Part shown: piece by piece, positions 27,613-36,694 of the stretch
Layout of the letters: each line of letters begins with the position of its first letter
Numbering within the stretch: position 1 is the first letter of the stretch
Assembly (NCBI RefSeq): GCF_014192515.1
Contig: NZ_JACHYB010000001.1
Location: forward strand, 2,184,728-2,248,727
Source: Microbacter margulisiae
Lineage (GTDB): Bacteria; Bacteroidota; Bacteroidia; Bacteroidales; Paludibacteraceae
DNA: 64,000 nt
Direction: 5' to 3'
Translations under genes and position numbers: made by a program
Notes under the pieces: model-generated
What the model saw: the letters and a program-made list of their open reading frames with translations, nothing else
The model's database searches: none
What the model was told of the DNA's origin: nothing

Positions 27613-29004
27613 TTACCAGCGATCCGTTCTGAAAGGAACTAACGGCAATCCATTCGTATCAAACAGATTAGGGACAGCAGCATTTGTAAAACAATAACGT
27701 ACAGCCACCGGATCTTTCACATAAGGAGATGTCACTACAATCGAACCATTTTTCTCCAATTTGGCTTGCGCATTATAAAATACCTTATCCGCCCCTGCAA
27801 TCTGAAAACTTTGGATGGTTTTACCTTTCACAGAAAGTTTCCCATAGGAAGCAATGGTTAGAATAGCTTTGTGTTTGTCAATCTTCATCGTAGCAAGATG
27901 AGGTTGATAGGGAAGAAGCCCATAGCCTTCGTACATTTCTTTGATTACCAGATTCGCCAGACGATTTGCTACTGCTTGTTTCAGTTTTGGATGGATATTG
28001 GTCGTATCGTTCACCAGATCACCTATCGTAATCATCCCTGTTTTTGGGAGAGTTAGTGCAGTCGCCTGCTGTTCTCTCAACAATGCCCCGTTGATGCCCG
28101 GATAACCGTTAAATGGAGCTATTTGTACATAATAGAACGGGAAAATATCATGAAACGCTTTCCGCCAATTTGTAATAAGAGCCTTAAACAAATCCCCATA
28201 ATAAAGCGGACGCTCGGTATTGTTTTCTCCCTGATACCAGATAGTACCGGCAATCGTATAATTGATAATCGGGTGAATCATGGCATTATAAATTGTCGAA
28301 TAAGCCACCGGAGCCCAACTGACAGGCGATATATCTTCTGCCATTCGACGCAATGTTGTATCGCGGAATGCCTGGCGGGGCGTCCATGCCTGAACACAGG
28401 TTCCTCCCCAATAAGAACCAATCAAACCGACAGGTTGATGAAGATGGTCGAACAAATCCTTTCCAAAGAAATATCCGATGAGGCTAAAACTCTTCATGGT
28501 AGTCGAATCACAGATTTCCCATTTTCCCTGGCAATCTTCATCCGGATAATCCCCAAAGTTTCTTTCTAATTCAAAAAACCGAATCGAATTATTCTTACAC
28601 GTTTGCAATACATTCCCTGCATCCAGATCGCCCCAGGTATAATTAAACTGCATATTGGATTGTCCTGAACAAAGCCATGTCTGCCCCATTAAAAGATCAC
28701 TGATCACAATCCGTTGCCGTCCATTGATAAATGTAATCGAATATGGGCCTCCTGCTGTTTGCGGGGTATTAACTGATGTCTCCCAAGAACAATCTTTAGC
28801 CGGCATCACCGAGATAGTATCACTCGGACTCCAGCTACAAATAATCTTTACCGGAATAGTGCAGGATCCCCAGCCCCATAATTTCTCCTTGGCATTAGCT
28901 TGCATCACTGCATGATCACTTAAAATAGCTGGTAACCGCAACTGAGCCTGTGCTACTGCCAGCATAGGAAAAACAAGCAAAGCAATAAATAATACTTTTT
29001 TCAT
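27613..29004 (-). CDS. SASA-family carbohydrate acetylesterase
   Basis: A 463-residue exported esterase with signal peptide MKKVLFIALLVFPMLAVAQA. The catalytic serine lies in LCSGQSNMQF (about Ser116), followed by the family blocks GSYWGGTCVQAW and IWYQGENN; a C-terminal beta domain follows. The fold is that of sialate O-acetylesterases, but in a locus with mannanases and no sialidase the more likely task is removing O-acetyl groups from plant mannan. It lies between GH2 and the mannanase. A -7 box in the 110-base gap upstream may give it extra transcription. Confidence 0.85.
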   Translation of the reverse strand: MKKVLFIALLVFPMLAVAQAQLRLPAILSDHAVMQANAKEKLWGWGSCTIPVKIICSWSPSDTISVMPAKDCSWETSVNTPQTAGGPYSITFINGRQRIVISDLLMGQTWLCSGQSNMQFNYTWGDLDAGNVLQTCKNNSIRFFELERNFGDYPDEDCQGKWEICDSTTMKSFSLIGYFFGKDLFDHLHQPVGLIGSYWGGTCVQAWTPRQAFRDTTLRRMAEDISPVSWAPVAYSTIYNAMIHPIINYTIAGTIWYQGENNTERPLYYGDLFKALITNWRKAFHDIFPFYYVQIAPFNGYPGINGALLREQQATALTLPKTGMITIGDLVNDTTNIHPKLKQAVANRLANLVIKEMYEGYGLLPYQPHLATMKIDKHKAILTIASYGKLSVKGKTIQSFQIAGADKVFYNAQAKLEKNGSIVVTSPYVKDPVAVRYCFTNAAVPNLFDTNGLPLVPFRTDRW

Positions 29005-29036
29005 TGTTAAATCTATTTAGTTAGTTCAAATATAAA

Positions 29037-29044
29037 GGTAGCAC
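29037..29044 (-). promoter_or_regulatory. Possible internal -7 promoter box before the esterase gene
   Basis: The minus strand reads TATATTTG, matching TAnnTTTG, 33 bases ahead of the esterase start inside the largest gap of the enzyme half of the operon. Confidence 0.35.
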
Positions 29045-29114
29045 AATTAAATAACTACAAATCAATAATATATAAATACAATCATCCTTCCCCTTGTGAG
29101 TTTCTAAATATACA

Positions 29115-32051
29115 CTATTTTGTTTGAATTGCAGACTGTATCTCAGGATATGACTTACAAGGTTTTGTCTGGATCATAATCTTTGCTGTTGATAGGTCAT
29201 CGGATGTTGCCGACAAAGTTAAAGTTCCAGGCGTCTTGCCTGACTGTACAATCACTTGCGCCAAGCCGTTAAATGCTTTTCGCCGCCATGTTGAAGCCGG
29301 CGTACATACCTGAATAGTACCCGGATCAGTATTCAAATTTTCATACTGATACTTTTTCTCTAAAGGAATTGCCACAACCGTATAGATGTTTTTTCCCTTA
29401 TGAAGAATCGCATGATTAATCTCATAGCGTACAACCGGATCATTCCTTTTTATATGGCTAGCGATAAGATGCCCGTTGATATAAACATTCTCTGTTTCTC
29501 CAAGACTTTTTGGCCACAAAGCAATGGTTGTATTTGATTCATACGAAGACAAATAAAATTGACCACAAATAATGCATGCTTTGAGAGAGTCGTGCGGCTG
29601 TACGTTGTAGTCACCCTGAGCCGTAGTCAATGAAGGCCAATATCGATCATTCCAAGTCTTGATAGCATCAGGATAATCTTGTTGTGATTTAACTAATTGG
29701 AATGTAAGGCTGTCGATGGCCACCATCTGATTGTTTTCAACAAACCGGTCTTTTTCGTGTGAAGAAGGATCTCCATTGCCAACGCCAATAATTTTACCCG
29801 GCCCGGCCAGATGAAAATAGATTTCATTATCAGCATCAGGTACGAATCGGGCTTTTGCATCATTCATCCGAACCGTAATTACTGAGACATCCGCTCCATC
29901 GGCTTTAATGACAGACCGATCCGGAATAAGCTGAATAGCCGCCGGAGGTCCGGACGTTTGTACACTGTCGGCAATAATTTGTTTTCCATTTTTAAACCCA
30001 AGCGCTAACAAAGTCCCCCGTTCATACGGGACTTGCCATTCCAGATGTGAATTTACAGGCATTATTTTACTCCCCAAACTCTTATGATTCAGAAACAGTT
30101 CTACCGAATCACAGTTGCTGTAGGCAATGACCTGAATCGACGTACCTTCTTTCACATTCCAATTCCAATAAGGAGAAATATGTAAAACAGGTTGTTTTCC
30201 CCACCACGATTTTAGATAATAAAAAATATCTTTGGGAAATCCACACATATCCAAAATACCAAATTGCGAAGAGACCTGAGGCCAGCCATAGGGAGTAGGT
30301 TCTCCCCGGTAATCAAATCCCGTCCAATAGCATAAACCAGCCAGGAAAGGCCGTGCAGCATAAAATTTCCATCCTGATTCTGTTCCGACATTTTGCGGCA
30401 TCCGGTTTGTCGGTGCCATATGTGCTGTTGAATCATTCGTAATATAAACGCCCCGTGTCCCAATCGTATTGCTTTCTTCCGTTCCAATGCCCGACTGCCA
30501 TGGAAATTTAGCATGATGTTCGTCTATATTGCCTTGTACAATATAATTGTAACCCATTACCTGAGTGACCATTCCAATCCCATTATCCCAGCCGCCGCTT
30601 ACAGCAGCGGTAAAAGCCCGTGAAGAATCCAATCGTCCTGCATAGTCCTGCATGGTTCTGATAACTCGGGCTCCCTTTATATTACCCTCAATAGCCCATT
30701 CTTCATTACCTAATGACCAGAGAAATACACAAGGATGATTGCGATCATGGCAGATCATCTCCCTTAGTTGATGAAGTTGTTGTGGATTCGTCCCTACTTC
30801 CCTGTTTTCGTCAATCACAAGCATTCCCAAACTGTCACAAGCATTCAATAAAGCCGGTGAAGGAGGGTTATGGGAACAACGAATGGCATTATCACCCATC
30901 TCTTTTAATCGTTTGATTCGGAAAACCTGCATGGCATCTGGAACTGCAATGCCTACCCCGGCAGCATCCTGATGGTTGTTGGTTCCTTTAATCTCTAAAC
31001 GCTTGCCATTGAGAAAGAATCCCTTATCCGGGTCAAATCTCACAGTGCGTATCCCAAATGTTGTTGTGTAACGATCTGTAAGTGTATCATCCGAGACAAC
31101 CTTTGTAATCAGCTTGTACAGATAAGGAGAATTAACATCCCACAATTCAGGGTTTTTGACGGGTAAAACACAATAAAATTCTTTATGTTCACCAGGTTTT
31201 AAATTCAGGTTAGCAATTTTTCTTGTTGCAATGAGATTGCTTTTAGCATCAATGATCGTCTGGCTGATTTCAAACACACTCTTCTTCCGTCCATCGTTTG
31301 CAAGTGTAGCCCGCGCCATAACATCGGCAGAATGATTTTTAGTAAGGGTAGAGGTAATAAAAGTACCATATTGAGCCACGTGCAGGGGTGACGTGATATC
31401 CAACCAGACATGGCGATAAATACCTGCCCCCTCATAAAACCAACCCTCTTCCCTGGTTGCATTCACACGAACCACAACCACATTGTTCCCATCATAATTG
31501 AGATAATCGGTAATATCATAGGTAAAAGGTAAATATCCGGAACTATGATGCCCAAGATAAAAGCCATTTACAAATACCTTTGCATCACGGAAAACTCCAT
31601 CGAACTGGATAGAAATACGTTTGCCAAGATCAGTTTCCGGGATAAAAAAAGTTTTGCGATACCATCCTATGCTGGTTTCCGGAAAACCTCTCCCAACTGT
31701 TTTGTACCCATGGCTTGAGCTTGCCTTAGGACTAAAAGGCATTTCTACTGCCCAGTCATGCGGAAGATTTAATAACCGCCAGCAACGGTCATCAAAACCA
31801 GAAGATGCAGGCCCATCTCCATAGCCGGCTTTGGCCAGATATGAAAAATAACCTGTTCCAAAATTGAAATCTTTCTTTGCATCTATGGCATTCCCAAATG
31901 CAAATCGCCAACCAAAGTCCATAAGCAAATGCTCCCTAATAGAAGAGGATTTGCCTTCTTTTGCCTGGTTTTTCCCAAAGGAAGCTGTTGCCAAAAACAA
32001 CATACCCACAAAGCAGACAATGCCTTTGAACGAGTGGATTTTATACATCAT
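29115..32051 (-). CDS. GH2 glycosidase, beta-galactosidase-like
   Basis: A 978-residue exported enzyme. After the signal peptide come the GH2 sugar-binding domain (about 60-220, with NLPHDWAVE and GWFYEGAGIYRHVWL), an immunoglobulin-like domain, the catalytic barrel (about 340-620) and C-terminal beta domains (DUF4982 and Ig-like). The acid/base glutamate is in WSLGNEEW (about Glu450); the nucleophile is in GIGTEESNTIG (about Glu525). The pattern is closest to Bacteroidetes beta-galactosidases; a beta-mannosidase role is also possible given the mannan context. It follows the GH5 gene by nine bases. Confidence 0.85.
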   Translation of the reverse strand: MMYKIHSFKGIVCFVGMLFLATASFGKNQAKEGKSSSIREHLLMDFGWRFAFGNAIDAKKDFNFGTGYFSYLAKAGYGDGPASSGFDDRCWRLLNLPHDWAVEMPFSPKASSSHGYKTVGRGFPETSIGWYRKTFFIPETDLGKRISIQFDGVFRDAKVFVNGFYLGHHSSGYLPFTYDITDYLNYDGNNVVVVRVNATREEGWFYEGAGIYRHVWLDITSPLHVAQYGTFITSTLTKNHSADVMARATLANDGRKKSVFEISQTIIDAKSNLIATRKIANLNLKPGEHKEFYCVLPVKNPELWDVNSPYLYKLITKVVSDDTLTDRYTTTFGIRTVRFDPDKGFFLNGKRLEIKGTNNHQDAAGVGIAVPDAMQVFRIKRLKEMGDNAIRCSHNPPSPALLNACDSLGMLVIDENREVGTNPQQLHQLREMICHDRNHPCVFLWSLGNEEWAIEGNIKGARVIRTMQDYAGRLDSSRAFTAAVSGGWDNGIGMVTQVMGYNYIVQGNIDEHHAKFPWQSGIGTEESNTIGTRGVYITNDSTAHMAPTNRMPQNVGTESGWKFYAARPFLAGLCYWTGFDYRGEPTPYGWPQVSSQFGILDMCGFPKDIFYYLKSWWGKQPVLHISPYWNWNVKEGTSIQVIAYSNCDSVELFLNHKSLGSKIMPVNSHLEWQVPYERGTLLALGFKNGKQIIADSVQTSGPPAAIQLIPDRSVIKADGADVSVITVRMNDAKARFVPDADNEIYFHLAGPGKIIGVGNGDPSSHEKDRFVENNQMVAIDSLTFQLVKSQQDYPDAIKTWNDRYWPSLTTAQGDYNVQPHDSLKACIICGQFYLSSYESNTTIALWPKSLGETENVYINGHLIASHIKRNDPVVRYEINHAILHKGKNIYTVVAIPLEKKYQYENLNTDPGTIQVCTPASTWRRKAFNGLAQVIVQSGKTPGTLTLSATSDDLSTAKIMIQTKPCKSYPEIQSAIQTK

Positions 32052-32060
32052 ATAACTGCT

Positions 32061-33137
32061 CTATTTATTAATTTCTCCTTTTGCTGCTTTTTCAAAGAAT
32101 TTGCCGCAATCCGTCAATTTAAATGTGTTCCACGATTCAATCATGCCGGGAGTCCATTGAGGATCATACACCCACCACATCCAACTTATGCCTTTCCCTT
32201 CAAGGTATTGAATAATTGCCTTTCCATAATCGCCATTATCTTTTATACTTCCATCTCCCAATGTAAAACCGATTTCAGTTGCAATTACCGGATATTTATT
32301 GGCGGCAAATCCAAAATCTTCTTCCCATTTCGGGACATACGGTGGAGTACGTTTGTGCGGATAAGGATGGGTGACATAGCCAATTCCCTCTGCATGGACA
32401 GGAGCATAATGCAACGGCGTTAAATCATAGGCCCAATCGAAGCCGGCAACCAAGGGAATGCTGTGATTATCATAAGAACGGATTAATTGAATCAACTCTT
32501 CATTGAGGGTCTTCCATTGCTCCCATGACAGATTTCCAAGTTTACCATTATAATCGGTCGGTTCGTTGAAAAGTTCCAGAAATGCAACAGTATGATTACC
32601 ACTGAAATGTTGTGCAATAGTGCGCCAAAAATTAAACGTTTCGGCTTTTGTGGTCACATACATCGGGTCTTGAAATAAACCTTCATCCAAATTTCCGATG
32701 GAATGCCAATCGATGTCCACATACAACCCTGTTTCGGTGCACCATTCAACAGCCTGATCAAGTAGTTTCAGATAGTTAGCCGGCGTTCTTTCCCTCCATG
32801 CTATAGGATGTACTGGAATACGCACCACCATAGCTCCAAGTTGTTTAATCCTAACAAACAGAGCTTTATTCCATTGTCCCTGATGTTCAATCTTATCAGG
32901 ATCGGCAATGGAAAGACCGCGAAAGAGAACCGGTATGCCTTGAGGGTTTACGAAGCGATTTCCTTTGACACTGATTCTGGGCAACAATTTCGCATTGGGA
33001 GCGGGAGTACTATTATAAACCGTATTATCTTCCCACCAGTGATGAAAAGCAGGTTGTACGGTCTGCGAACTCACGGACTGCGAAATATTTACCATCAGCC
33101 CTATAAACATGGATAAGAGGATAATTTTTTTTCTCAT
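32061..33137 (-). CDS. GH5-family endo-glycanase
   Basis: A 358-residue exported GH5 enzyme: signal peptide (residues about 1-24), then the barrel with VLFRGLSIADP, HPIAWRER, the acid/base glutamate in LELFNEPT (about Glu192) and nucleophile in VIATEIGF (about Glu288). It resembles cellulase-like GH5 members, unlike the GH5_7 enzyme in the same operon, so the two may act on different bonds, for example glucose-containing stretches of glucomannan. Substrate is inferred from context only. Confidence 0.85.
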   Translation of the reverse strand: MRKKIILLSMFIGLMVNISQSVSSQTVQPAFHHWWEDNTVYNSTPAPNAKLLPRISVKGNRFVNPQGIPVLFRGLSIADPDKIEHQGQWNKALFVRIKQLGAMVVRIPVHPIAWRERTPANYLKLLDQAVEWCTETGLYVDIDWHSIGNLDEGLFQDPMYVTTKAETFNFWRTIAQHFSGNHTVAFLELFNEPTDYNGKLGNLSWEQWKTLNEELIQLIRSYDNHSIPLVAGFDWAYDLTPLHYAPVHAEGIGYVTHPYPHKRTPPYVPKWEEDFGFAANKYPVIATEIGFTLGDGSIKDNGDYGKAIIQYLEGKGISWMWWVYDPQWTPGMIESWNTFKLTDCGKFFEKAAKGEINK

Positions 33138-33197
33138 GTGTATCTGTTTAGGTCTAAAATAATGTGTACTGTTTTGTCGATTTTTAAGTGGATCAGG

Positions 33198-35543
33198 CTA
33201 TAGGTTCGCTTCTACAATTAAATCGGCATGGACATCCTGTTGCTTAATATCGATTGAAAGCATTTTTGTTGCAGCATCCCAACTCCAACTTGTACAGGGC
33301 TTCCCATTCAGACGCAAGCTTTTTGGGTGTGGTGTATTTATCACAAATATTTTATATGCCCTTTGCTTCACACTCCCTTTGAAATTTCCTTTTGCAGGGT
33401 GAATCAGGATCTCCTGCGACACCTTATTTGTATATATATAATCCAGGTTAGTCCATCTATATGCTCCCTTTTTATATGAAAAACTAATGCCATCATCTTC
33501 ATAAAGGCGAAAAACGGTTTTCCCTGTCTTCACAGGGGTATATACATAAATGAGCAATGTATCCAACGGTACACCGGAATAACTATAATAAGGAGACATA
33601 GGAATAATAGCCCCTGCCTTGACAAATAATGGAAACTGAAATAACGACTTGGATACGGATATTTGTTGATTTCCGCTATACAATGTTTGGTTGAAAAAAT
33701 CATACCAGTTGCCTTGAGGGAGCCATACATTTCTTGTTGTATAATCGTTTTTATCAGAAGATGCCTGTAAAATAGGAGCAACCAGAAAATCATTTCCAAA
33801 CATATATTCATCATATCGATATGCTTGACCTGACTGGGGATATTCAAGATACAACCCCCTGCACAAAGGCATCCCGGTATCATGGGCAATCCTTGTCATA
33901 GTGTATATATAGGGCAATAACTTATATCTTAACTGAATAGAAACTCTTGCAGAACGAAGAACGGTATCTCCCCATTGCCAAGGCAGTCTTGACCCAAAGT
34001 CAAATTCCCCAGGCTTGCATGGTGGAGTCCAATATGCTGCTTTTTTGGCATGCACCCTGAAAACAGGAGACATCGCTCCCAATTGAAGCCATCGGGCAAA
34101 TAGCTCTCCTGTTGGGATATATCCCGACAAGCCTTGCGGCATATAGCCTCCGATATCATGAGACCAATAGACTCCATTATTACTCCCAGCAATATTATTT
34201 TCCAAGCAATAAGCCATTGTGTTCCAACTAATATACGTATCACCGGAAAATCCTACCGGATAGCGATGGTTACAAAGGACGCCGGCATGTAACCGGTTCA
34301 ATATAAAAGTTCTTTTATGAGTCTCCTGAGCAAGGTACTTTTGATACCACTCAGACGAATAGATGGAGTTTTCGCCATCCACCCAAAGAAAATCAAACCC
34401 ATCTTTAATCAGAGGAGAAATATAGATATCATAAAAGGCTTTGAATTGTTTTTTGTTCTTTACATCATAATGAATATCCGGCTTATCCGGCTCCCATGAC
34501 ATGCCCGGGATTAAAGATTTCGCATAATCAATGCCTGCCTTTCGACAAAACTCCATGATATGAGGATCTTTGGCATAAATTGCCCCGGAATGATGATTAA
34601 ATCCGGTTTCTACATGTACGCTATCAGCCCACAGATTAAATACCTTTAGATCAGGAAAATTACAAGTATCAATCTGATAACCATACCATTCATTGGTATG
34701 CCAGCACATGTCTAAAACAATAGCATCAATAGGAATTCTTTCCTGGCGAAATTTATTGACAATATGCTTATAGTCGTTTGCCGTATAATCCGCCCAACGA
34801 GAATAAATAAGGCCAAGCGACCATTTTGGTAGCATGGGAATTTTCCCAGACAAACGATAGAAATCGTGAAAGGCCTCTCTAAAATCATCTCCATAACCCA
34901 TTACATACAGATCTTCGTATCTATCTCCCGGGTTATACAAAGCAAGCGTATCCTGCGTATGTCTGAACACAGAAAAACCTCTTCTGCTAAGTATTCCGTC
35001 AGGAATGAGATGCAAATGGCTTTTGGAATGAATATTATTTTGCTCAGCATATTTCAGGTCTCCATTGCAATTATCCAAAGATGGAATTACACCTCCTAAG
35101 TTCAAGGTATCTTGTGCATCCAACCTTTTAAGAATCATTACAGGATTTCGTCTTAAGGATACTTGAATCCCACCTTGCGTAAAATCTTCGTGCGGATTGT
35201 ACCAGATAAGTAGAGAGTCAGTCAGAATTACATAGGTTGCACCGTGTTGTTTAATACTGAAAAAGACTTTCGGGAATCGATAATTGATGATGCTTAAATC
35301 ATGTGCAGAAGGGTTTAATTTATCTCCTTTCCAGATTCTGAACATGGTTGGTGAAAGAATTTGAATACAAACATTCTTAAACACCAAAACATCCCCGGCC
35401 TCCTTATATTCCTTCGAAAAACTATTAGAAACAGGAGCAACAATAAATAATAGTACAAATAATACCCTACTAACATCCTGCTTTAATCTGACAAAGATGT
35501 TATTTGTAATACAATTTTTAATATGGCTCTTCAACATGCACAT
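33198..35543 (-). CDS. GH31-family alpha-glycosidase
   Basis: An exported GH31 enzyme. With ATG 35543 it has 781 residues: a positively charged lead of about 27 residues, hydrophobic core VLFVLLFIVAPVSNS, then beta and barrel domains. The nucleophile aspartate is in LWVDGENS (about Asp389) and the acid/base in GFSGDTYISWNT (about Asp435). The LDMCWHTNEWYGYQID block resembles the alpha-glucosidase-type group. A longer frame starts at 35612, but that ATG lies inside a hairpin and a -7 box sits at 35564-35571, so I favour the inner start (35543 or 35537). In this locus it may remove alpha-linked side sugars; alpha-galactosidase or alpha-xylosidase activity cannot be told apart. Confidence 0.85.
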   Translation of the reverse strand: MCMLKSHIKNCITNNIFVRLKQDVSRVLFVLLFIVAPVSNSFSKEYKEAGDVLVFKNVCIQILSPTMFRIWKGDKLNPSAHDLSIINYRFPKVFFSIKQHGATYVILTDSLLIWYNPHEDFTQGGIQVSLRRNPVMILKRLDAQDTLNLGGVIPSLDNCNGDLKYAEQNNIHSKSHLHLIPDGILSRRGFSVFRHTQDTLALYNPGDRYEDLYVMGYGDDFREAFHDFYRLSGKIPMLPKWSLGLIYSRWADYTANDYKHIVNKFRQERIPIDAIVLDMCWHTNEWYGYQIDTCNFPDLKVFNLWADSVHVETGFNHHSGAIYAKDPHIMEFCRKAGIDYAKSLIPGMSWEPDKPDIHYDVKNKKQFKAFYDIYISPLIKDGFDFLWVDGENSIYSSEWYQKYLAQETHKRTFILNRLHAGVLCNHRYPVGFSGDTYISWNTMAYCLENNIAGSNNGVYWSHDIGGYMPQGLSGYIPTGELFARWLQLGAMSPVFRVHAKKAAYWTPPCKPGEFDFGSRLPWQWGDTVLRSARVSIQLRYKLLPYIYTMTRIAHDTGMPLCRGLYLEYPQSGQAYRYDEYMFGNDFLVAPILQASSDKNDYTTRNVWLPQGNWYDFFNQTLYSGNQQISVSKSLFQFPLFVKAGAIIPMSPYYSYSGVPLDTLLIYVYTPVKTGKTVFRLYEDDGISFSYKKGAYRWTNLDYIYTNKVSQEILIHPAKGNFKGSVKQRAYKIFVINTPHPKSLRLNGKPCTSWSWDAATKMLSIDIKQQDVHADLIVEANL

Positions 35544-35563
35544 AAGATGAGAAAAATCAAAAA

Positions 35564-35571
35564 CAAATATA
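35564..35571 (-). promoter_or_regulatory. Possible -7 promoter box before the GH31 gene
   Basis: The minus strand reads TATATTTG, matching TAnnTTTG, about 20 bases ahead of ATG 35543. It could start a separate transcript for the enzyme half of the operon. Confidence 0.35.
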
Positions 35572-35600
35572 CAAACCAAAAGCCTGACAAAGAAAATAGT

Positions 35601-35637
35601 ATCCGTAAGCACATTGTTTTTAAATGTACTTACGGAT
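35601..35637 (-). terminator. Long hairpin between lipoprotein and GH31 genes
   Basis: Arms ATCCGTAAGCACAT (35601-35614) and ATGTACTTACGGAT (35624-35637) pair over 14 positions with one mismatch around a nine-base loop. On the minus strand it is followed by ACTATTTTCTTT, a weak T-rich tail, so it may be a partial terminator or a transcript-stabilising structure. Confidence 0.6.
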
Positions 35638-35688
35638 CTCTACTTTACACTACATGATTAACTATTAAACTATGAAGGACAAGCCATA

Positions 35689-36618
35689 TTAACTAAAAGT
35701 ATATCCCTGACGTTTGAATATCCAGAACCAGGCAACTCCCCAAGCTCCGGCTCCTGGTTCAGGAGCACCCAAGATCATCACATTATTATCAAGATAAAGA
35801 ATATCATATGTATAGATCGGAGTAGCATTGTAGTTAGGTTGATACCCTAAACTAACAGTTGCCCCTGATAATGTTAAAGTCCCTATAGACCAGTTATTAT
35901 CATTCGTAGCTGAAGGAGGATTCGAGGTCGTTAATGTTTGAGACATATCAAATTTAAATGTACCCTTATAAGTTCCTGCTGGTAAACCTTTTGGAGTAGT
36001 ACCGGAAAGAATTTGATTATTCCCTGTTATTAACGTAAAATTAGCTCCTCCATTCAAATCAAAAGTCATTTGATCAGTTGCGACTCCCCAGCCTTGTAAA
36101 GCAGAAAGACCATTTGTCCACCACGCAGCAGCATTACTAGCAAGATATCCACCATTGCCATAGCACATGCCTGCTGCATTGCCGCCCGGAACCCAATTAG
36201 CAGGAATATCAGTAGCCCACACCCATGTTTTTGAACCTGTGCCAGCCAAATAAGTCCAAGTTGGAGAGAGAGCATGATCTATAGTAGAAATAGTGATCGA
36301 CACAGAATCCTTAACGATACCACCAGCAGTTGTTCCATAAAAATAGATCGTATTTTTACCAAGAAACGGAAGCAAAATTGTATCAGTCTGACTAGTAGAC
36401 GTTCCAATCCCGGATACCCACATTCCTGCAACATCAGGTGTGTTATTTATCATTACTATCTGATTCCCGCCAGTTGTTGTAGCATGTACATCTAATTTAA
36501 ATTGAGATGCAGGAATAAGAGCGCCAAGAGAACCGTCATTACTTTGTATTGGATTACATGCAGTAAGCAACAACAGCATGAACGCTGCGATACCATACCA
36601 TAATTTATTGTATTTCAT
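35689..36618 (-). CDS. Surface lipoprotein, predicted glycan-binding protein
   Basis: A 309-residue protein with a lipoprotein signal (AAFMLLLLTACNPIQS; lipidated Cys about residue 21). It follows susD, the usual place of a surface glycan-binding protein (SusE/SGBP role). The first half looks like an immunoglobulin-type domain (residues about 35-115); the second is rich in aromatic and glycine residues (TWVWATDIPANWVPGGN, AAAWWTNGLSALQGWG), fitting a carbohydrate-binding beta-sandwich. I do not recognise a named family. No catalytic motif is visible. It is flanked by long hairpins on both sides. Confidence 0.75.
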   Translation of the reverse strand: MKYNKLWYGIAAFMLLLLTACNPIQSNDGSLGALIPASQFKLDVHATTTGGNQIVMINNTPDVAGMWVSGIGTSTSQTDTILLPFLGKNTIYFYGTTAGGIVKDSVSITISTIDHALSPTWTYLAGTGSKTWVWATDIPANWVPGGNAAGMCYGNGGYLASNAAAWWTNGLSALQGWGVATDQMTFDLNGGANFTLITGNNQILSGTTPKGLPAGTYKGTFKFDMSQTLTTSNPPSATNDNNWSIGTLTLSGATVSLGYQPNYNATPIYTYDILYLDNNVMILGAPEPGAGAWGVAWFWIFKRQGYTFS

Positions 36619-36647
36619 TGTTATATCATTTTAATGGTTACTATTCA

Positions 36648-36684
36648 GAGGATAGACTCATTATTCCGTGATGAGTCTATCCTC
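36648..36684 (-). other. Perfect 14-pair hairpin between susD and the lipoprotein gene
   Basis: GAGGATAGACTCAT (36648-36661) pairs perfectly with ATGAGTCTATCCTC (36671-36684) around a nine-base loop, beginning about ten bases after the susD stop. There is no T-run on the minus-strand downstream side, so it is not a classical terminator; an mRNA-stabilising or attenuating role is inferred. Confidence 0.7.
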
Positions 36685-36694
36685 CATAATCATT

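Noticed and set aside
31929..32423. Plus-strand frame of 164 codons
   Set aside because: It overlaps the GH2 and GH5 genes, whose motifs are certain, in the opposite direction.
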